Positions 1 through 7,173 are shown, counted from the first letter of the stretch. The stretch: 19,453 nt of DNA from Bacillota bacterium (GCA_023428265.1 JAEYYW010000005.1:1-19453); one strand, 5' to 3'. Notes: a model not told the origin generated them from the letters alone. Numbers and translations: made by a program.

Positions 1-24
1 ACCCCCAAGCGAGCCGCGCGGCGC

Positions 25-55
25 TTGCCCGGTTTTTAACAGGGCGGCATATAAT
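25..55 (+). promoter_or_regulatory. Possible promoter of the cysteine synthase gene
   Basis: A perfect -10 hexamer TATAAT lies at 50-55. The best -35 candidate, TTGCCC at 25-30, is 19 bp upstream, which is longer than usual. It precedes the cysteine synthase start at 110. The GC-rich palindromic stretch at 7-26 followed by a T-rich run could also be the terminator of an upstream gene outside the window. Confidence 0.35.
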
Positions 56-109
56 AGACTAGGGAAAGCACCCCAAGCGTTTGACGCATCAGCTGCTGGA
101 GGGAAGAAC

Positions 110-1024
110 ATGCCCGCGGTCACCACCGGCAACATCCTGGACCTGATCGGCAACACACCGATGATCGGCCTCATGCAATCAACCGGTTGCCAGATTTATG
201 CCAAGGCGGAATTTCTGAACCCCGGCGGCAGCATTAAAGACCGGATAGCTAAGCACATGCTGGAGCAGGCGGCGAAAAACGGGCTTTTGAAGCCCGGCGA
301 CACCGTGATGGAGCCCACCAGCGGCAACACCGGAATCGGCGTGGCGCTGTGCGGTGTGCAGCTGGGCTACAAGGTGGTCATTGTGATGCCGGAAAACATG
401 AGCGACGAGCGCAAGCGCATCATCAGAAGCCTGGGTGCCGAGCTGGTGCTCACCCCCGCGGAAAAAAGCGTGGAAGGGGCGCTGGAGGAAGTGGCCCGCC
501 GGCGGGCGGAAGACCCGTCCATATTCGTCCCACAGCAATTCATGAACCCCGACAACCCGGCCATCCATTATGAAACCACCGGCCCGGAGATCTGGGAGCA
601 AATGGAGGGCCGCGTGGATGTGTTCGTCTCCGGCATGGGCAGCGGCGGCACGCTGGCAGGTATTGGCAAGTTCCTCAAGGAGCGCAACCCCAACGCGCGG
701 CTGGTGGCAGCCGAGCCCATGGGAAACTCGGCATTGCTGGGCCATCAAGGCGTCGGCCTGCACGCAATCCAGGGCATCGGCGACGGGTTCATCCCGCCGG
801 TGCTGAATCCGGAAATTGTGGATGATGTGATCGAGGTGACCGATTGCGACGCCATCGCGACTGCCCGGATGCTCGCAGCCAGGCAAGGGCTGCTGGTGGG
901 CATTTCTGCCGGGGCCAATGTGTGGGCGGCGATGCAGGTGGCGGCAAGAGGCAATTGCAATGTGCGGATCGCGACGATCCTGCCGGACCGGGCCGAGCGC
1001 TATTTTTCATGCAATCTGATTTAG
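110..1024 (+). CDS. cysK: Cysteine synthase (O-acetylserine sulfhydrylase)
   Basis: PLP-dependent fold-type II enzyme that makes L-cysteine from O-acetylserine and sulfide in the cytoplasm. The 304 residues match the usual family length. The PLP lysine is K43 in NPGGSIKDR, the substrate loop is PTSGNTG at about 69-75, the phosphate-binding loop is GSGGT near residue 175, and a GIGDGFIP segment typical of CysK follows. GISAGA precedes the C-terminal strand. The ATG has a GGAGGG ribosome site at 98-103, six bases away. One oddity is the C-terminal motif, normally PDSGERY, which reads PDRAERY here, so the enzyme may be a divergent paralogue. It is monocistronic and convergent with the next gene; no strong terminator is visible in the 19-base gap. 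Cystathionine beta-synthase-like or O-phosphoserine-using activity cannot be excluded. Confidence 0.9.
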   Translation: MPAVTTGNILDLIGNTPMIGLMQSTGCQIYAKAEFLNPGGSIKDRIAKHMLEQAAKNGLLKPGDTVMEPTSGNTGIGVALCGVQLGYKVVIVMPENMSDERKRIIRSLGAELVLTPAEKSVEGALEEVARRRAEDPSIFVPQQFMNPDNPAIHYETTGPEIWEQMEGRVDVFVSGMGSGGTLAGIGKFLKERNPNARLVAAEPMGNSALLGHQGVGLHAIQGIGDGFIPPVLNPEIVDDVIEVTDCDAIATARMLAARQGLLVGISAGANVWAAMQVAARGNCNVRIATILPDRAERYFSCNLI

Positions 1025-1043
1025 TTCGGCCATAGTCCCGTGC

Positions 1044-1610
1044 TTACTCTGTTGGTGTGACTTTTCTGGCGGAGGACTGTCTGGAGAACCAGTTGGCAGC
1101 TGCATACAGCCCATATCCCGCCGCCGCGCCCAGCGTGTTTAGTATCACGTCGTCTACATCGGTGGTGCGGCTGATCAGCCCGGTCACCGTGAGGAGAAAC
1201 TGAACTGTCTCAATCCCAACCGAGCAAAGCACACACGCAAGCAGGCATTTCCAGAACTTCCGGAAAGCCGGCCATACAACAGGCAGCAGCAAGCCCGTAG
1301 GCAGAAACAGCAGCATATTGCCCGCCATGTTATACAGGATGGTGCGCAACGGCAGCGTGCCTTCTGTGGCATGGCGGAGATAAGAGAAAATCGTGGAAAA
1401 GGGAACCAAATACACCGCATATGTTTTGTAGTTGGGAGACGGCAACAGCGTGAGGTAAGCCACCACCGCCAAATTCGCAACAAAAATGATCTTCAGTAGA
1501 TCACCGGGAAGTCTATCCCGCCGGTGCCGCAGCAAATCCACAATCACGACAATGATGACCGCCAGGGCAAATGCAGCAGCCAGAAGCAATAAGTGGTTTA
1601 CCCGAAACAT
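1044..1610 (-). CDS. VanZ-like family membrane protein
   Basis: An integral membrane protein of 188 residues with about five hydrophobic helices: residues 6-26, 40-57, a mid-protein pair around 90-115, 120-140 and 155-172. The central signature NMLLFLPTGLLLPVVWP, followed by a GIETVQ element and a TDVDDVILNTLGA stretch, is characteristic of the VanZ family (Pfam VanZ), whose founding member gives low-level teicoplanin resistance. Most chromosomal VanZ-like proteins have no proven role, and nothing nearby suggests a glycopeptide resistance cluster. The ATG at 1610 has a modest AAGGCAGG ribosome site. The gene is monocistronic, with an extended -10 promoter upstream, and it converges on cysK. 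The family assignment is firm; the function is unknown. Confidence 0.85.
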   Translation of the reverse strand: MFRVNHLLLLAAAFALAVIIVVIVDLLRHRRDRLPGDLLKIIFVANLAVVAYLTLLPSPNYKTYAVYLVPFSTIFSYLRHATEGTLPLRTILYNMAGNMLLFLPTGLLLPVVWPAFRKFWKCLLACVLCSVGIETVQFLLTVTGLISRTTDVDDVILNTLGAAAGYGLYAAANWFSRQSSARKVTPTE

Positions 1611-1639
1611 AGGAGCCTGCCTTGCATCAGATTTGCCTC

Positions 1640-1668
1640 ATCATATCACAGGATGGCCGCTCAGGAAA
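1640..1668 (-). promoter_or_regulatory. Extended -10 promoter of the VanZ-like gene
   Basis: Read on the minus strand, TGA immediately precedes TATGAT (1645 down to 1640), which forms an extended -10 element. A weak -35, TTTCCT (1668-1663), lies 17 bp away. The distance to the ATG at 1610 leaves a short leader of about 25 bases. Confidence 0.45.
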
Positions 1669-1698
1669 CAGAGCCCGTCTCTACTTCATCAACGGGCA

Positions 1699-1730
1699 TA
1701 AAAAACAAGAGGCGTAAACGCCTCCTGTTG
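1699..1730 (-). terminator. Rho-independent terminator of the oxidoreductase operon
   Basis: On the minus strand, GAGGCG and CGCCTC (1724-1719 and 1714-1709) form a perfect 6-bp stem around a TTTA loop. Three further outer pairs are possible, and TTG plus a run of six T residues follows. It lies 13-40 bases after the stop codon of the gamma subunit gene. Confidence 0.85.
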
Positions 1731-1742
1731 TGGATCCAAATA

Positions 1743-2276
1743 TCAAACCAGCGCAGCCCCGCGCTCCAACGCCTGCTCATTCACCGGGATCAAATCAGCC
1801 TTCTTCTCACCAAACACCTTTTTAAGCGCGCTAGCCATTGACTCATGCTTGAGCGCCCCCGAAAGCTTGAGGTATGCTCCCAGCATCACCATGCCCGCCA
1901 CGCGGCTGTTGCCAAGCTCATTGGCAATCTCGTTTGCGGGGATGTAATACACATTCAGGTCCTCACGCGCGGCTTTGCGACCGATCAGCGAAGAGTTGAT
2001 CAGAAGCCTGCCGCCGGGCGCCACAGACTGCTCGAACTTATCCAGCGACGGCAGGTTCATCGCGATGAAGCAGCCGGGGTGCTCAAACACGGGCGAGCCG
2101 ACCGGGCTGTCTGACACAATCACCATGCAGTTGGCGGAGCCGCCGCGCATCTCCGGGCCGTAGCTGGGCAGCCAGGATACTTCCCTGCCCTCCATCATGC
2201 CGCCGTAGCAAAGCATCTGGCCCATGCTCATCACGCCCTGGCCGCCAAAGCCCGCGATCAGGATGTTCTCAATCAT
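1743..2276 (-). CDS. 2-oxoacid:ferredoxin oxidoreductase, gamma subunit
   Basis: The gamma subunit (POR/KOR gamma family) of a CoA-dependent, oxygen-sensitive 2-oxoacid oxidoreductase; it helps form the CoA-binding part of the enzyme. The N-terminal GFGGQGVMSMGQ glycine-rich loop, the SYGPEMRGG motif at about 38-46 and the ANCMVIVSD strand are hallmarks. At 177 residues it has the usual length. It is the last gene of the operon, and its start overlaps the end of the beta subunit gene by eight bases, indicating translational coupling. GGGAGGTG lies just upstream of the ATG. A terminator follows. The substrate (branched-chain 2-oxoacid or 2-oxoglutarate) cannot be read from this subunit. Confidence 0.93.
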   Translation of the reverse strand: MIENILIAGFGGQGVMSMGQMLCYGGMMEGREVSWLPSYGPEMRGGSANCMVIVSDSPVGSPVFEHPGCFIAMNLPSLDKFEQSVAPGGRLLINSSLIGRKAAREDLNVYYIPANEIANELGNSRVAGMVMLGAYLKLSGALKHESMASALKKVFGEKKADLIPVNEQALERGAALV

Positions 2277-3012
2277 GCTGCACCTCCCTGAAAACGCCGA
2301 GGGGGAACTGTGGGATCATCTTGTCACGCAACCAGTCCAGCGACTCCACCGGGCTCATGCCCCAGTTGGTGGGGCAGGTGGAAAGCACCTCTACCAAAGA
2401 AAAACCCTTGCCCTGCATCTGGTACTGGAACGCCTTTTTGATCGCCCGCTTGGCTGCCACAACGCCTTTCACGTCGTTGACCGCCACGCGCTCCAGATAT
2501 GCCGGCGCGTCCAGCGTGGCAAGCATCTCGCACACCTTCACCGGCGATCCGCAATGGTCGCGGTCACGGCCATACGGCGACGTGGTGGTGACCTGGCCCA
2601 CCAGCGTGGTGGGGGCCATCTGGCCGCCGGTCATGCCATAGATGGCGTTGTTGATGAAGATCACGGTGATGTTCTCACCGCGGGCGGCAGCGTGCACAAT
2701 CTCTGCCGCGCCAATGCTGGCAAGGTCGCCGTCACCCTGATAGGTGAAGACCACCGCGTCCGGGCAGACGCGCTTGATGCCGGTCGCCACAGCCGGAGCC
2801 CGGCCATGGGAAGCCTGCTGCATATCGCAGTTGAAGTAATTGTAGGCAAACACCGCGCACCCCACCGGGGCCACGCCGATTGCCCTGTCACCGGCGCCCA
2901 GCTCCTCCAGAGATTCGGCAACCAGGCGGTGCACGATGCCGTGGGTGCAGCCTGGGCAATAATGCATCGGCGCATCCGTGAGCAATTCTGTCTTTTTGAA
3001 TACGGTAGCCAT
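2269..3012 (-). CDS. 2-oxoacid:ferredoxin oxidoreductase, beta subunit (TPP-binding)
   Basis: The thiamine-pyrophosphate-binding subunit of the oxidoreductase, 247 residues. CPGC at residues 19-22 is the conserved N-terminal motif of KOR/VOR beta chains. The TPP/Mg site is GDGD at 93-96 followed by NNAIYGMTGG at 121-130, the classic GDG-x(26)-NN arrangement. The ATG overlaps the alpha stop codon by one base (TAATG) and has GGAGGT eight bases upstream, so it is coupled to alpha. Together with alpha, gamma and the ferredoxin subunit it would oxidise a 2-oxoacid to acyl-CoA and CO2 and reduce ferredoxin. The reaction can also run as a reductive carboxylation. Confidence 0.94.
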   Translation of the reverse strand: MATVFKKTELLTDAPMHYCPGCTHGIVHRLVAESLEELGAGDRAIGVAPVGCAVFAYNYFNCDMQQASHGRAPAVATGIKRVCPDAVVFTYQGDGDLASIGAAEIVHAAARGENITVIFINNAIYGMTGGQMAPTTLVGQVTTTSPYGRDRDHCGSPVKVCEMLATLDAPAYLERVAVNDVKGVVAAKRAIKKAFQYQMQGKGFSLVEVLSTCPTNWGMSPVESLDWLRDKMIPQFPLGVFREVQHD

Positions 3013-4079
3013 TACCTGCCACCTCCCGCAAGCGTCAAGATCTGGTTCATCACATCATCGGGCATCGGCACCATGCCGCCGGTGCGCCCATAAAAATGCA
3101 CGGGCTTGGCCCCGTTCACCGCCAGGCGCACATCATCCACCATTTGCCCGCCGCTCATTTCCACGGCCAGCAGTGCCTTCACAGTGGGTTTGGCCGCCGC
3201 GGCGGCGATTGCTTCCGCGGGGAACGGCCACAGCGTGACCGGCCGCACCAAAGCGGCCTTCACGCCCTTTTCAGCCGCCATGGCGATGGCGGTGCGCGCA
3301 ATGCGGGCCGTGGTGCCGTATGCCACCACCACCACTTCCGGCTCGTCGCTGCCGCTTGTCTCAGAGCGGGTCTCGTTCTCGGCGATCTGGGCATACACCG
3401 AGAACAGCCTCTGGTTCACCTTTTCCAGCACCTGGGGGTCCAGGTAGAGCGAGTTGACAATGTTGTTGTTGGCCCTCGCGCCTCGGCCTGTGGTGGCCCA
3501 GGGCTTTTCCACCGGCTTGCGTGGTTGATAGCGGCCAAACTCCACCGGCTCCATCATTTGCCCCAGCATTCCGTCGCCCATCACCATCACCGGCAGGCGA
3601 TACTGGTCGGCCAAATCAAAGGCCTCCTGCGTGAGGTCGATGGCCTCCTGAATTGAGCTGGGAGCCAGCACAACGGTGCGGTAGTCACCGTGGCCGCCGC
3701 CACGGGTGGCCTGCCAGTAATCACTCTGGGCCGGCTGGATGCCGCCCAGGCCCGGGCCGCCGCGCACGATGTTCACAATCACACAGGGCAGCTCGGCCCC
3801 GGCGATGTAGGAAATGCCCTCCTGCTTCAGGCTGATGCCGGGGCTGGAGGAAGACGTCATCACCCTGGCTCCGGCGCCGGCCGCGCCATAGACCATGTTG
3901 ATCGCGGCCACTTCGCTTTCGGCCTGCAGATAGCAGCCACCCACCTTGGGCATGCGGCGGGACATATATTCGGGGATTTCATTTTGCGGGGTGATCGGAT
4001 AACCGAAGAAGAACCGGCAACCTGCCTGGATTGCGGCTTCCGCGATGGCCTCGTTGCCTTTCATCAATACCTTGGCCAT
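3012..4079 (-). CDS. vorB: 2-oxoacid:ferredoxin oxidoreductase, alpha subunit (VorB-like)
   Basis: The alpha chain, 355 residues, with the pyrimidine-binding domain (GYPITPQNEIPEYM at about 26-39) and a C-terminal transketolase-like domain (VVVVAYGTTARIAR near 250). The pattern of conserved stretches (LQAESEVAAINM, SSSSPGISLKQEGISY, RGGPGLGGIQPAQSDYWQ) matches my recollection of clostridial proteins annotated as 3-methyl-2-oxobutanoate dehydrogenase subunit VorB; a 2-oxoglutarate-specific KorA is the main alternative. I chose the ATG at 4079 because GGGGAGGA sits six bases upstream. An in-frame ATG at 4106 would overlap the upstream gene and has no such site. The gap to the ferredoxin gene is only 10 bases. 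Confidence 0.93.
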   Translation of the reverse strand: MAKVLMKGNEAIAEAAIQAGCRFFFGYPITPQNEIPEYMSRRMPKVGGCYLQAESEVAAINMVYGAAGAGARVMTSSSSPGISLKQEGISYIAGAELPCVIVNIVRGGPGLGGIQPAQSDYWQATRGGGHGDYRTVVLAPSSIQEAIDLTQEAFDLADQYRLPVMVMGDGMLGQMMEPVEFGRYQPRKPVEKPWATTGRGARANNNIVNSLYLDPQVLEKVNQRLFSVYAQIAENETRSETSGSDEPEVVVVAYGTTARIARTAIAMAAEKGVKAALVRPVTLWPFPAEAIAAAAAKPTVKALLAVEMSGGQMVDDVRLAVNGAKPVHFYGRTGGMVPMPDDVMNQILTLAGGGR

Positions 4080-4089
4080 GTTTCCTCCC

Positions 4090-4296
4090 CTACCTTTCCA
4101 CTTCAATGCACACGTCCGGGCACATCCTGGCGCAGCTTGCGCAGCCGGTGCAGCGAGACATGTCGATGTTGCGGGCGGGATTATAACCCTTTTTGTTGAT
4201 CACGGCCGTGTCCAGCACGATGATCTGCCTGGGGCAGGCATGGGCGCACAGGCCGCAGCCCTTGCAGGCGTCAATGTTGATGCGTATCATTGCCAT
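4090..4296 (-). CDS. 2-oxoacid:ferredoxin oxidoreductase, delta subunit (2[4Fe-4S] ferredoxin)
   Basis: A 68-residue ferredoxin-like subunit with two complete CxxCxxCxxxCP cluster motifs, CKGCGLCAHACP and CTGCASCARMCP, separated by about 30 residues. This long spacing is typical of delta subunits of KOR/VOR enzymes and differs from free clostridial ferredoxins. It would carry electrons from the TPP site to soluble ferredoxin. I set the start at the ATG at 4296, since GGAGGA lies at 4308-4303 with a six-base spacer; the longer open frame to 4389 lacks this. It is the first gene of the delta-alpha-beta-gamma operon. Confidence 0.92.
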   Translation of the reverse strand: MAMIRINIDACKGCGLCAHACPRQIIVLDTAVINKKGYNPARNIDMSRCTGCASCARMCPDVCIEVER

Positions 4297-4356
4297 GGCC
4301 GATCCTCCGTTTGCGACCCGGCGAAACCACCGTTTTGCCGGACCGATTGCCTGTTT

Positions 4357-4385
4357 ATTATATTTTATCATCACAACAAAGACAA
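4357..4385 (-). promoter_or_regulatory. Promoter of the 2-oxoacid:ferredoxin oxidoreductase operon
   Basis: On the minus strand, TTGTCT (4385-4380) and a perfect TATAAT (4362-4357) are separated by exactly 17 bp. Transcription would start near 4350, about 54 bases before the delta subunit ATG at 4296. Confidence 0.75.
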
Positions 4386-4432
4386 GCATTCGCCTTCCGG
4401 CATCCTGGAAACAGCAAGAATCCGGCAGAAAT

Positions 4433-4461
4433 GCGGCAAAGATCAGAAAACATGATATGCT
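4433..4461 (+). promoter_or_regulatory. Possible extended -10 promoter of the nitroreductase-hydrolase pair
   Basis: TGA followed by TATGCT (4453-4461) forms an extended -10. The -35 region 17 bp upstream (GCGGCA, 4433-4438) is poor. The start codon follows about 45 bases after the expected transcription start. Confidence 0.35.
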
Positions 4462-4512
4462 ATTATTGAGGTATCAGGGGAACCTATTAAATTCGATTTG
4501 TGGGGTGTGCCA

Positions 4513-5097
4513 ATGGAGTTTGACAAAGTGGTGGCTGACCGCCGCAGCATCCGCAGCTACACAAGCGAGCCCGTAACAACAGAAATGATACAAAGCCTCA
4601 TTGAGGCCGCCCGGCTTGCCCCCTCCGGCTCCAACCTGCAGCCGCTGCGCTATGTGGTGGCGCACACACCGGAGGCGGTGGCAACGGTGGTGCAATGCAC
4701 AACAGTGGCCTTTGTGGCACATGCGCCGGCAGTGATCGTTTGCCTGATCGACATGGACTTCATGGCAGGCCGCCCGCCGGTGGACGAGGGCTCCACCTTG
4801 CAGAGCCGCGCCTTTGCCGCATATGACCGCCGCCGCAGGCAGTGGTCTGACGAAGAAAAGCGGGCCTATCTGCTTCTGAATGCCGGCATTGCCGTGGAGC
4901 ATATCGTGCTGAAAGCCGTGGATATGGGCCTTGGCAGCTGCTGGGTCAGGATGTTTGATCAGGCAAAGCTCCTGGAGACGCTGGGTCTGGACAGCCGCTA
5001 TGAGGTAGCGGCGCTGCTGCCGGTGGGTTGGCCGGCGGAGCATCCGGCCAAAAAGCCGAGGCTTGCAGTGGAAACCCTGCTTCTCAAGGAGTTTTGA
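4513..5097 (+). CDS. Nitroreductase family flavoprotein
   Basis: An FMN-dependent oxidoreductase of the nitroreductase fold, 194 residues, probably a soluble dimer. The N-terminal FMN-binding RRSIRSY (10-16) and the APSGSNLQP loop (about 36-44) are diagnostic, and the C-terminal GLGSCWVRMF plus the EVAALLPVGWP strand complete the fold. The natural substrate is not predictable. I preferred the ATG at 4513; an in-frame TTG at 4498 gives five extra residues. The ribosome site is weak (GGGG at 4502-4505). The next gene begins three bases after its stop codon, so the two are co-transcribed. It is only distantly similar to the second nitroreductase at 15387. Confidence 0.9.
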   Translation: MEFDKVVADRRSIRSYTSEPVTTEMIQSLIEAARLAPSGSNLQPLRYVVAHTPEAVATVVQCTTVAFVAHAPAVIVCLIDMDFMAGRPPVDEGSTLQSRAFAAYDRRRRQWSDEEKRAYLLLNAGIAVEHIVLKAVDMGLGSCWVRMFDQAKLLETLGLDSRYEVAALLPVGWPAEHPAKKPRLAVETLLLKEF

Positions 5098-5100
5098 GGC

Positions 5101-5994
5101 ATGGAGCGGAAAAAGAAAAAACATCGCGTGTGGAAGATCATCGCTGTGCTTGCCGGGTGCCTGGCAGTCTCGCTCTACCTTCTTTTGCCGATAGGCTTCG
5201 GCGTGTTTGCATCAATAAGGCCCGCGAAAAGCTGCGGCACAGCCCCTGATGGGTTTCAGGATGTTACCTTGACCACAACGGATGGGGTGGCACTGGAAGG
5301 ATGGTACGCGCCGGGCTCCAACGGCAGCGCCATACTGGTGCTGCATGGCAGCAAAAGCAACCGTGACGCCGTGCGCCCCTATGTGCAATTCCTAAAAGAC
5401 AATGGTTACGGAGTGCTGGCGATTGACCTGAGGGGTCATGGCCTGAGCGGTGGGCATGCCAATGCCTTTGGCTGGCAATGCACCGCTGACGTGGGCGCCG
5501 CAGTGGAGTTTCTGAAGAAGCAGCCCGGTGTGGATTCCATCGGGGCGCTTGGTCTTTCAATGGGCGGTGAAGTCCTGCTAGGCGCCGTATCGGCATATCC
5601 GGAGATCAGCGCAATCGTAGCCGACGGTGCCAGCGAGCGCTGCACCGCCGATTATGTGGCCCTGCCCGCTAACAATAACCTTTGGAGAAGCTGGACCACC
5701 AGGGTGATGTATTGGAGCGTCGGGCTGTTCACCGGTGCAAAGCCGCCCACACCCATCACAGAATCGATCGCCGGCGCTCCCAACACAAGCCTTCTGTTGA
5801 TTGCCGCAGGCCAATCGCAAAATGAGATTCATTACAACACATTGTTTGCCGACATTGCCGGGGATCGCGCGCAACTGTGGATTGTTCCGAATGTTGGCCA
5901 TACCGGTGCGTATGCGGCAAACAGCGTGGAATATGCAGCAGCGGTGTCGAAATTCCTTGAATCGTCGCTGCACTCTGGCCAAAAAGGCGGATGA
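5101..5994 (+). CDS. Membrane-anchored alpha/beta hydrolase
   Basis: A serine hydrolase of 297 residues with a basic N-terminus (MERKKKKHR) and one hydrophobic segment at about 11-38, which would anchor it with the catalytic domain outside. The fold is supported by LVLHGSKSN at about 79-87 (oxyanion region), DLRGHGLSGG at 109-118, the nucleophile elbow GLSMGG with S153, and a catalytic-type histidine H267 in NVGHTGAY. The expected acid after strand 7 is not obvious: the segment reads AAGQSQNE, so E242 or another residue may serve. AAGGAG upstream and a three-base gap tie its translation to the nitroreductase. The substrate is unknown; such proteins are commonly annotated as lysophospholipase- or peptidase-like. 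Confidence 0.88.
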   Translation: MERKKKKHRVWKIIAVLAGCLAVSLYLLLPIGFGVFASIRPAKSCGTAPDGFQDVTLTTTDGVALEGWYAPGSNGSAILVLHGSKSNRDAVRPYVQFLKDNGYGVLAIDLRGHGLSGGHANAFGWQCTADVGAAVEFLKKQPGVDSIGALGLSMGGEVLLGAVSAYPEISAIVADGASERCTADYVALPANNNLWRSWTTRVMYWSVGLFTGAKPPTPITESIAGAPNTSLLLIAAGQSQNEIHYNTLFADIAGDRAQLWIVPNVGHTGAYAANSVEYAAAVSKFLESSLHSGQKGG

Positions 5995-6040
5995 ACGCCA
6001 ATCAGCAAGTTTTACCGTCGTTTTTGCGCCATCGCTCAGC

Positions 6041-6069
6041 TTTACAATCATGCATGCAAATGTTAAAAT
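6041..6069 (+). promoter_or_regulatory. Promoter of the ferredoxin gene
   Basis: TTTACA (6041-6046) and TAAAAT (6064-6069) are separated by exactly 17 bp, each one mismatch from consensus. They precede a perfect AGGAGGTGA ribosome site at 6100-6108. This is one of the strongest-looking expression signals in the window and fits an abundant ferredoxin. Confidence 0.72.
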
Positions 6070-6116
6070 AAGCGCGTATTCGAAGCATCGAATCAGTTTA
6101 GGAGGTGAATTCTACC

Positions 6117-6287
6117 GTGGCATACAAGATTTCTGACGCATGCATCAAGTGCGGCGCCTGCGAGGCCGAGTGCCCTGTGAGCGCGATTTCCGAAGGAGCC
6201 GATCAGTATGTGATCGACGCGGATACCTGCATTTCTTGCGGCGCATGCGCCAACGTCTGCCCCACGGATGCCATCTCCGAGGGCTGA
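6117..6287 (+). CDS. 2[4Fe-4S] ferredoxin, clostridial type
   Basis: A small soluble electron carrier of 56 residues with the duplicated clostridial pattern: CIKCGACEAECP and CISCGACANVCP, each giving three cysteines to one cluster and the fourth to the other. It would accept electrons from enzymes such as the 2-oxoacid oxidoreductase encoded at 1743-4296. The start is GTG at 6117: AGGAGGTGA ends eight bases upstream, and the resulting VAYKISDAC N-terminus matches the family. An in-frame GTG at 6105 lies inside the ribosome site. It is a single-gene unit with its own promoter and terminator. The family is certain. Confidence 0.95.
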   Translation: MAYKISDACIKCGACEAECPVSAISEGADQYVIDADTCISCGACANVCPTDAISEG

Positions 6288-6327
6288 TGCCTTTGGGTCC
6301 GGTTGATCCGGTTTGGCACACGAACAG

Positions 6328-6352
6328 AAGCCTCCCGATCGGGAGGCTTTTT
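6328..6352 (+). terminator. Rho-independent terminator of the ferredoxin gene
   Basis: A 9-bp perfect stem, AAGCCTCCC with GGGAGGCTT around GATC (6328-6349), followed by a T run. It lies 41 bases after the ferredoxin stop. It also sits just beyond the stop of the converging minus-strand gene and may serve both, although the minus-strand T run is weak. Confidence 0.88.
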
Positions 6353-6355
6353 GCT

Positions 6356-7006
6356 TTATCGGCTGATCCGCTTCTTCAAACTGTCCAGACCGTCCAGTGC
6401 TTCCTCCCGGGGCAATCCCCCAAGGGCAAGCGCCTGATCGGGCATGGCCAGCAGCGCCTGGTAAAACGCAACCCCCTCATCGCCGCTGCCGGGCAACCCC
6501 GCGTCCAGCATTTCATACAACACATCCTCGGCGCGGGCATATTGGCCTGTGCGCCAAAAATGGCGGAACGCCGCGCCAAGCACGCCCTCCGGCAAAGCCA
6601 CCCTGCCCAGGAGGCTCAGCCACTCGTCAATCCACCGGGCATGCTCCGCACCTTGCAGCTGCTCGCTTTGATCCACAGCCACCAGGGATATGCAGAGCGC
6701 CTTCAGGTATAAGGCGCTTTCATCCGCACCGCGCAGCCGCCCCACATCGGCCTTCTCCGCGATCAGCTGGGCCAGCAGCGCGCAGCGCTCATAATCAGGC
6801 AGGCCGCCAAGGCTGGCGACTGCCATCAAGTCACTCCAGGGCAGCTCCTCAACCGCTTGCTCCGTCAAGCCAAAAAACTTCCGAAGCGTGGCCTGATACA
6901 GATCCACCGCTTCTTCCAGCCTGTTTTCCTGCTTGAGGCCCATGATTTTTGCCAGACCCCAAACCAGCAGCTCAATCTGACGCATGACGTAGTCGTTGGG
7001 AAACAA
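6356..7006 (-). CDS. DUF6483-like protein of unknown function
   Basis: A predicted soluble helical protein of 216 residues. The N-terminal MFPNDYVMRQIELLVWGLAK resembles the NDYIMR-IE start that I associate with the Firmicutes family DUF6483; the assignment is from memory. The rest is rich in Leu, Ala and Glu with short helical repeats (for example LEEAVDLYQATLRKFFGL, and AFRHFWRTGQYARAEDVLYEML near 165-186), which suggests a TPR-like helical bundle. I set the start at TTG 7006: GGGGAGGAG lies seven bases upstream and the protein then begins at the conserved motif. An ATG at 7039 would place the ribosome site inside the gene. No function is known. Confidence 0.7.
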   Translation of the reverse strand: MFPNDYVMRQIELLVWGLAKIMGLKQENRLEEAVDLYQATLRKFFGLTEQAVEELPWSDLMAVASLGGLPDYERCALLAQLIAEKADVGRLRGADESALYLKALCISLVAVDQSEQLQGAEHARWIDEWLSLLGRVALPEGVLGAAFRHFWRTGQYARAEDVLYEMLDAGLPGSGDEGVAFYQALLAMPDQALALGGLPREEALDGLDSLKKRISR

Positions 7007-7048
7007 CAGGCCTCTCCTCCCCGAGCGCGCTTGCCACAATTTAAAGCC

Positions 7049-7057
7049 AGTATATCA
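7049..7057 (-). promoter_or_regulatory. Extended -10 promoter of the DUF6483-like gene
   Basis: On the minus strand, TGA directly precedes TATACT (7054-7049). No good -35 is visible 17 bp upstream. It lies about 45 bases upstream of the TTG start at 7006 and is divergent from the promoter at 7073-7102. Confidence 0.4.
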
Positions 7058-7072
7058 CAAGCGCCCGCCAAG

Positions 7073-7102
7073 GCGACAGAACTCCTTCGTTTGTGTTATA
7101 AT
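7073..7102 (+). promoter_or_regulatory. Extended -10 promoter of the metallo-beta-lactamase lipoprotein gene
   Basis: A perfect TATAAT at 7097-7102 is preceded by TGT (TGn, 7094-7096), giving an extended -10. GCGACA (7073-7078) is a partial -35 with an 18-bp spacer. The leader to the start codon is about 60 bases. Confidence 0.6.
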
Positions 7103-7173
7103 AAAACAACGCCAACAGTGAACCGGCGTGTACACCGTAATGAGTTGATATACAGAGAGGGTTATTGAATAGA

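Noticed and set aside
1044..1610. Glycopeptide resistance locus based on the VanZ-like protein
   Set aside because: No VanH, VanA, VanX or VanRS-type genes are nearby, and VanZ-like proteins are common in Firmicutes without resistance.
2224..3093. A 289-codon plus-strand frame, His-rich
   Set aside because: It is antisense to the beta and gamma oxidoreductase subunit genes and shows no recognisable domain.
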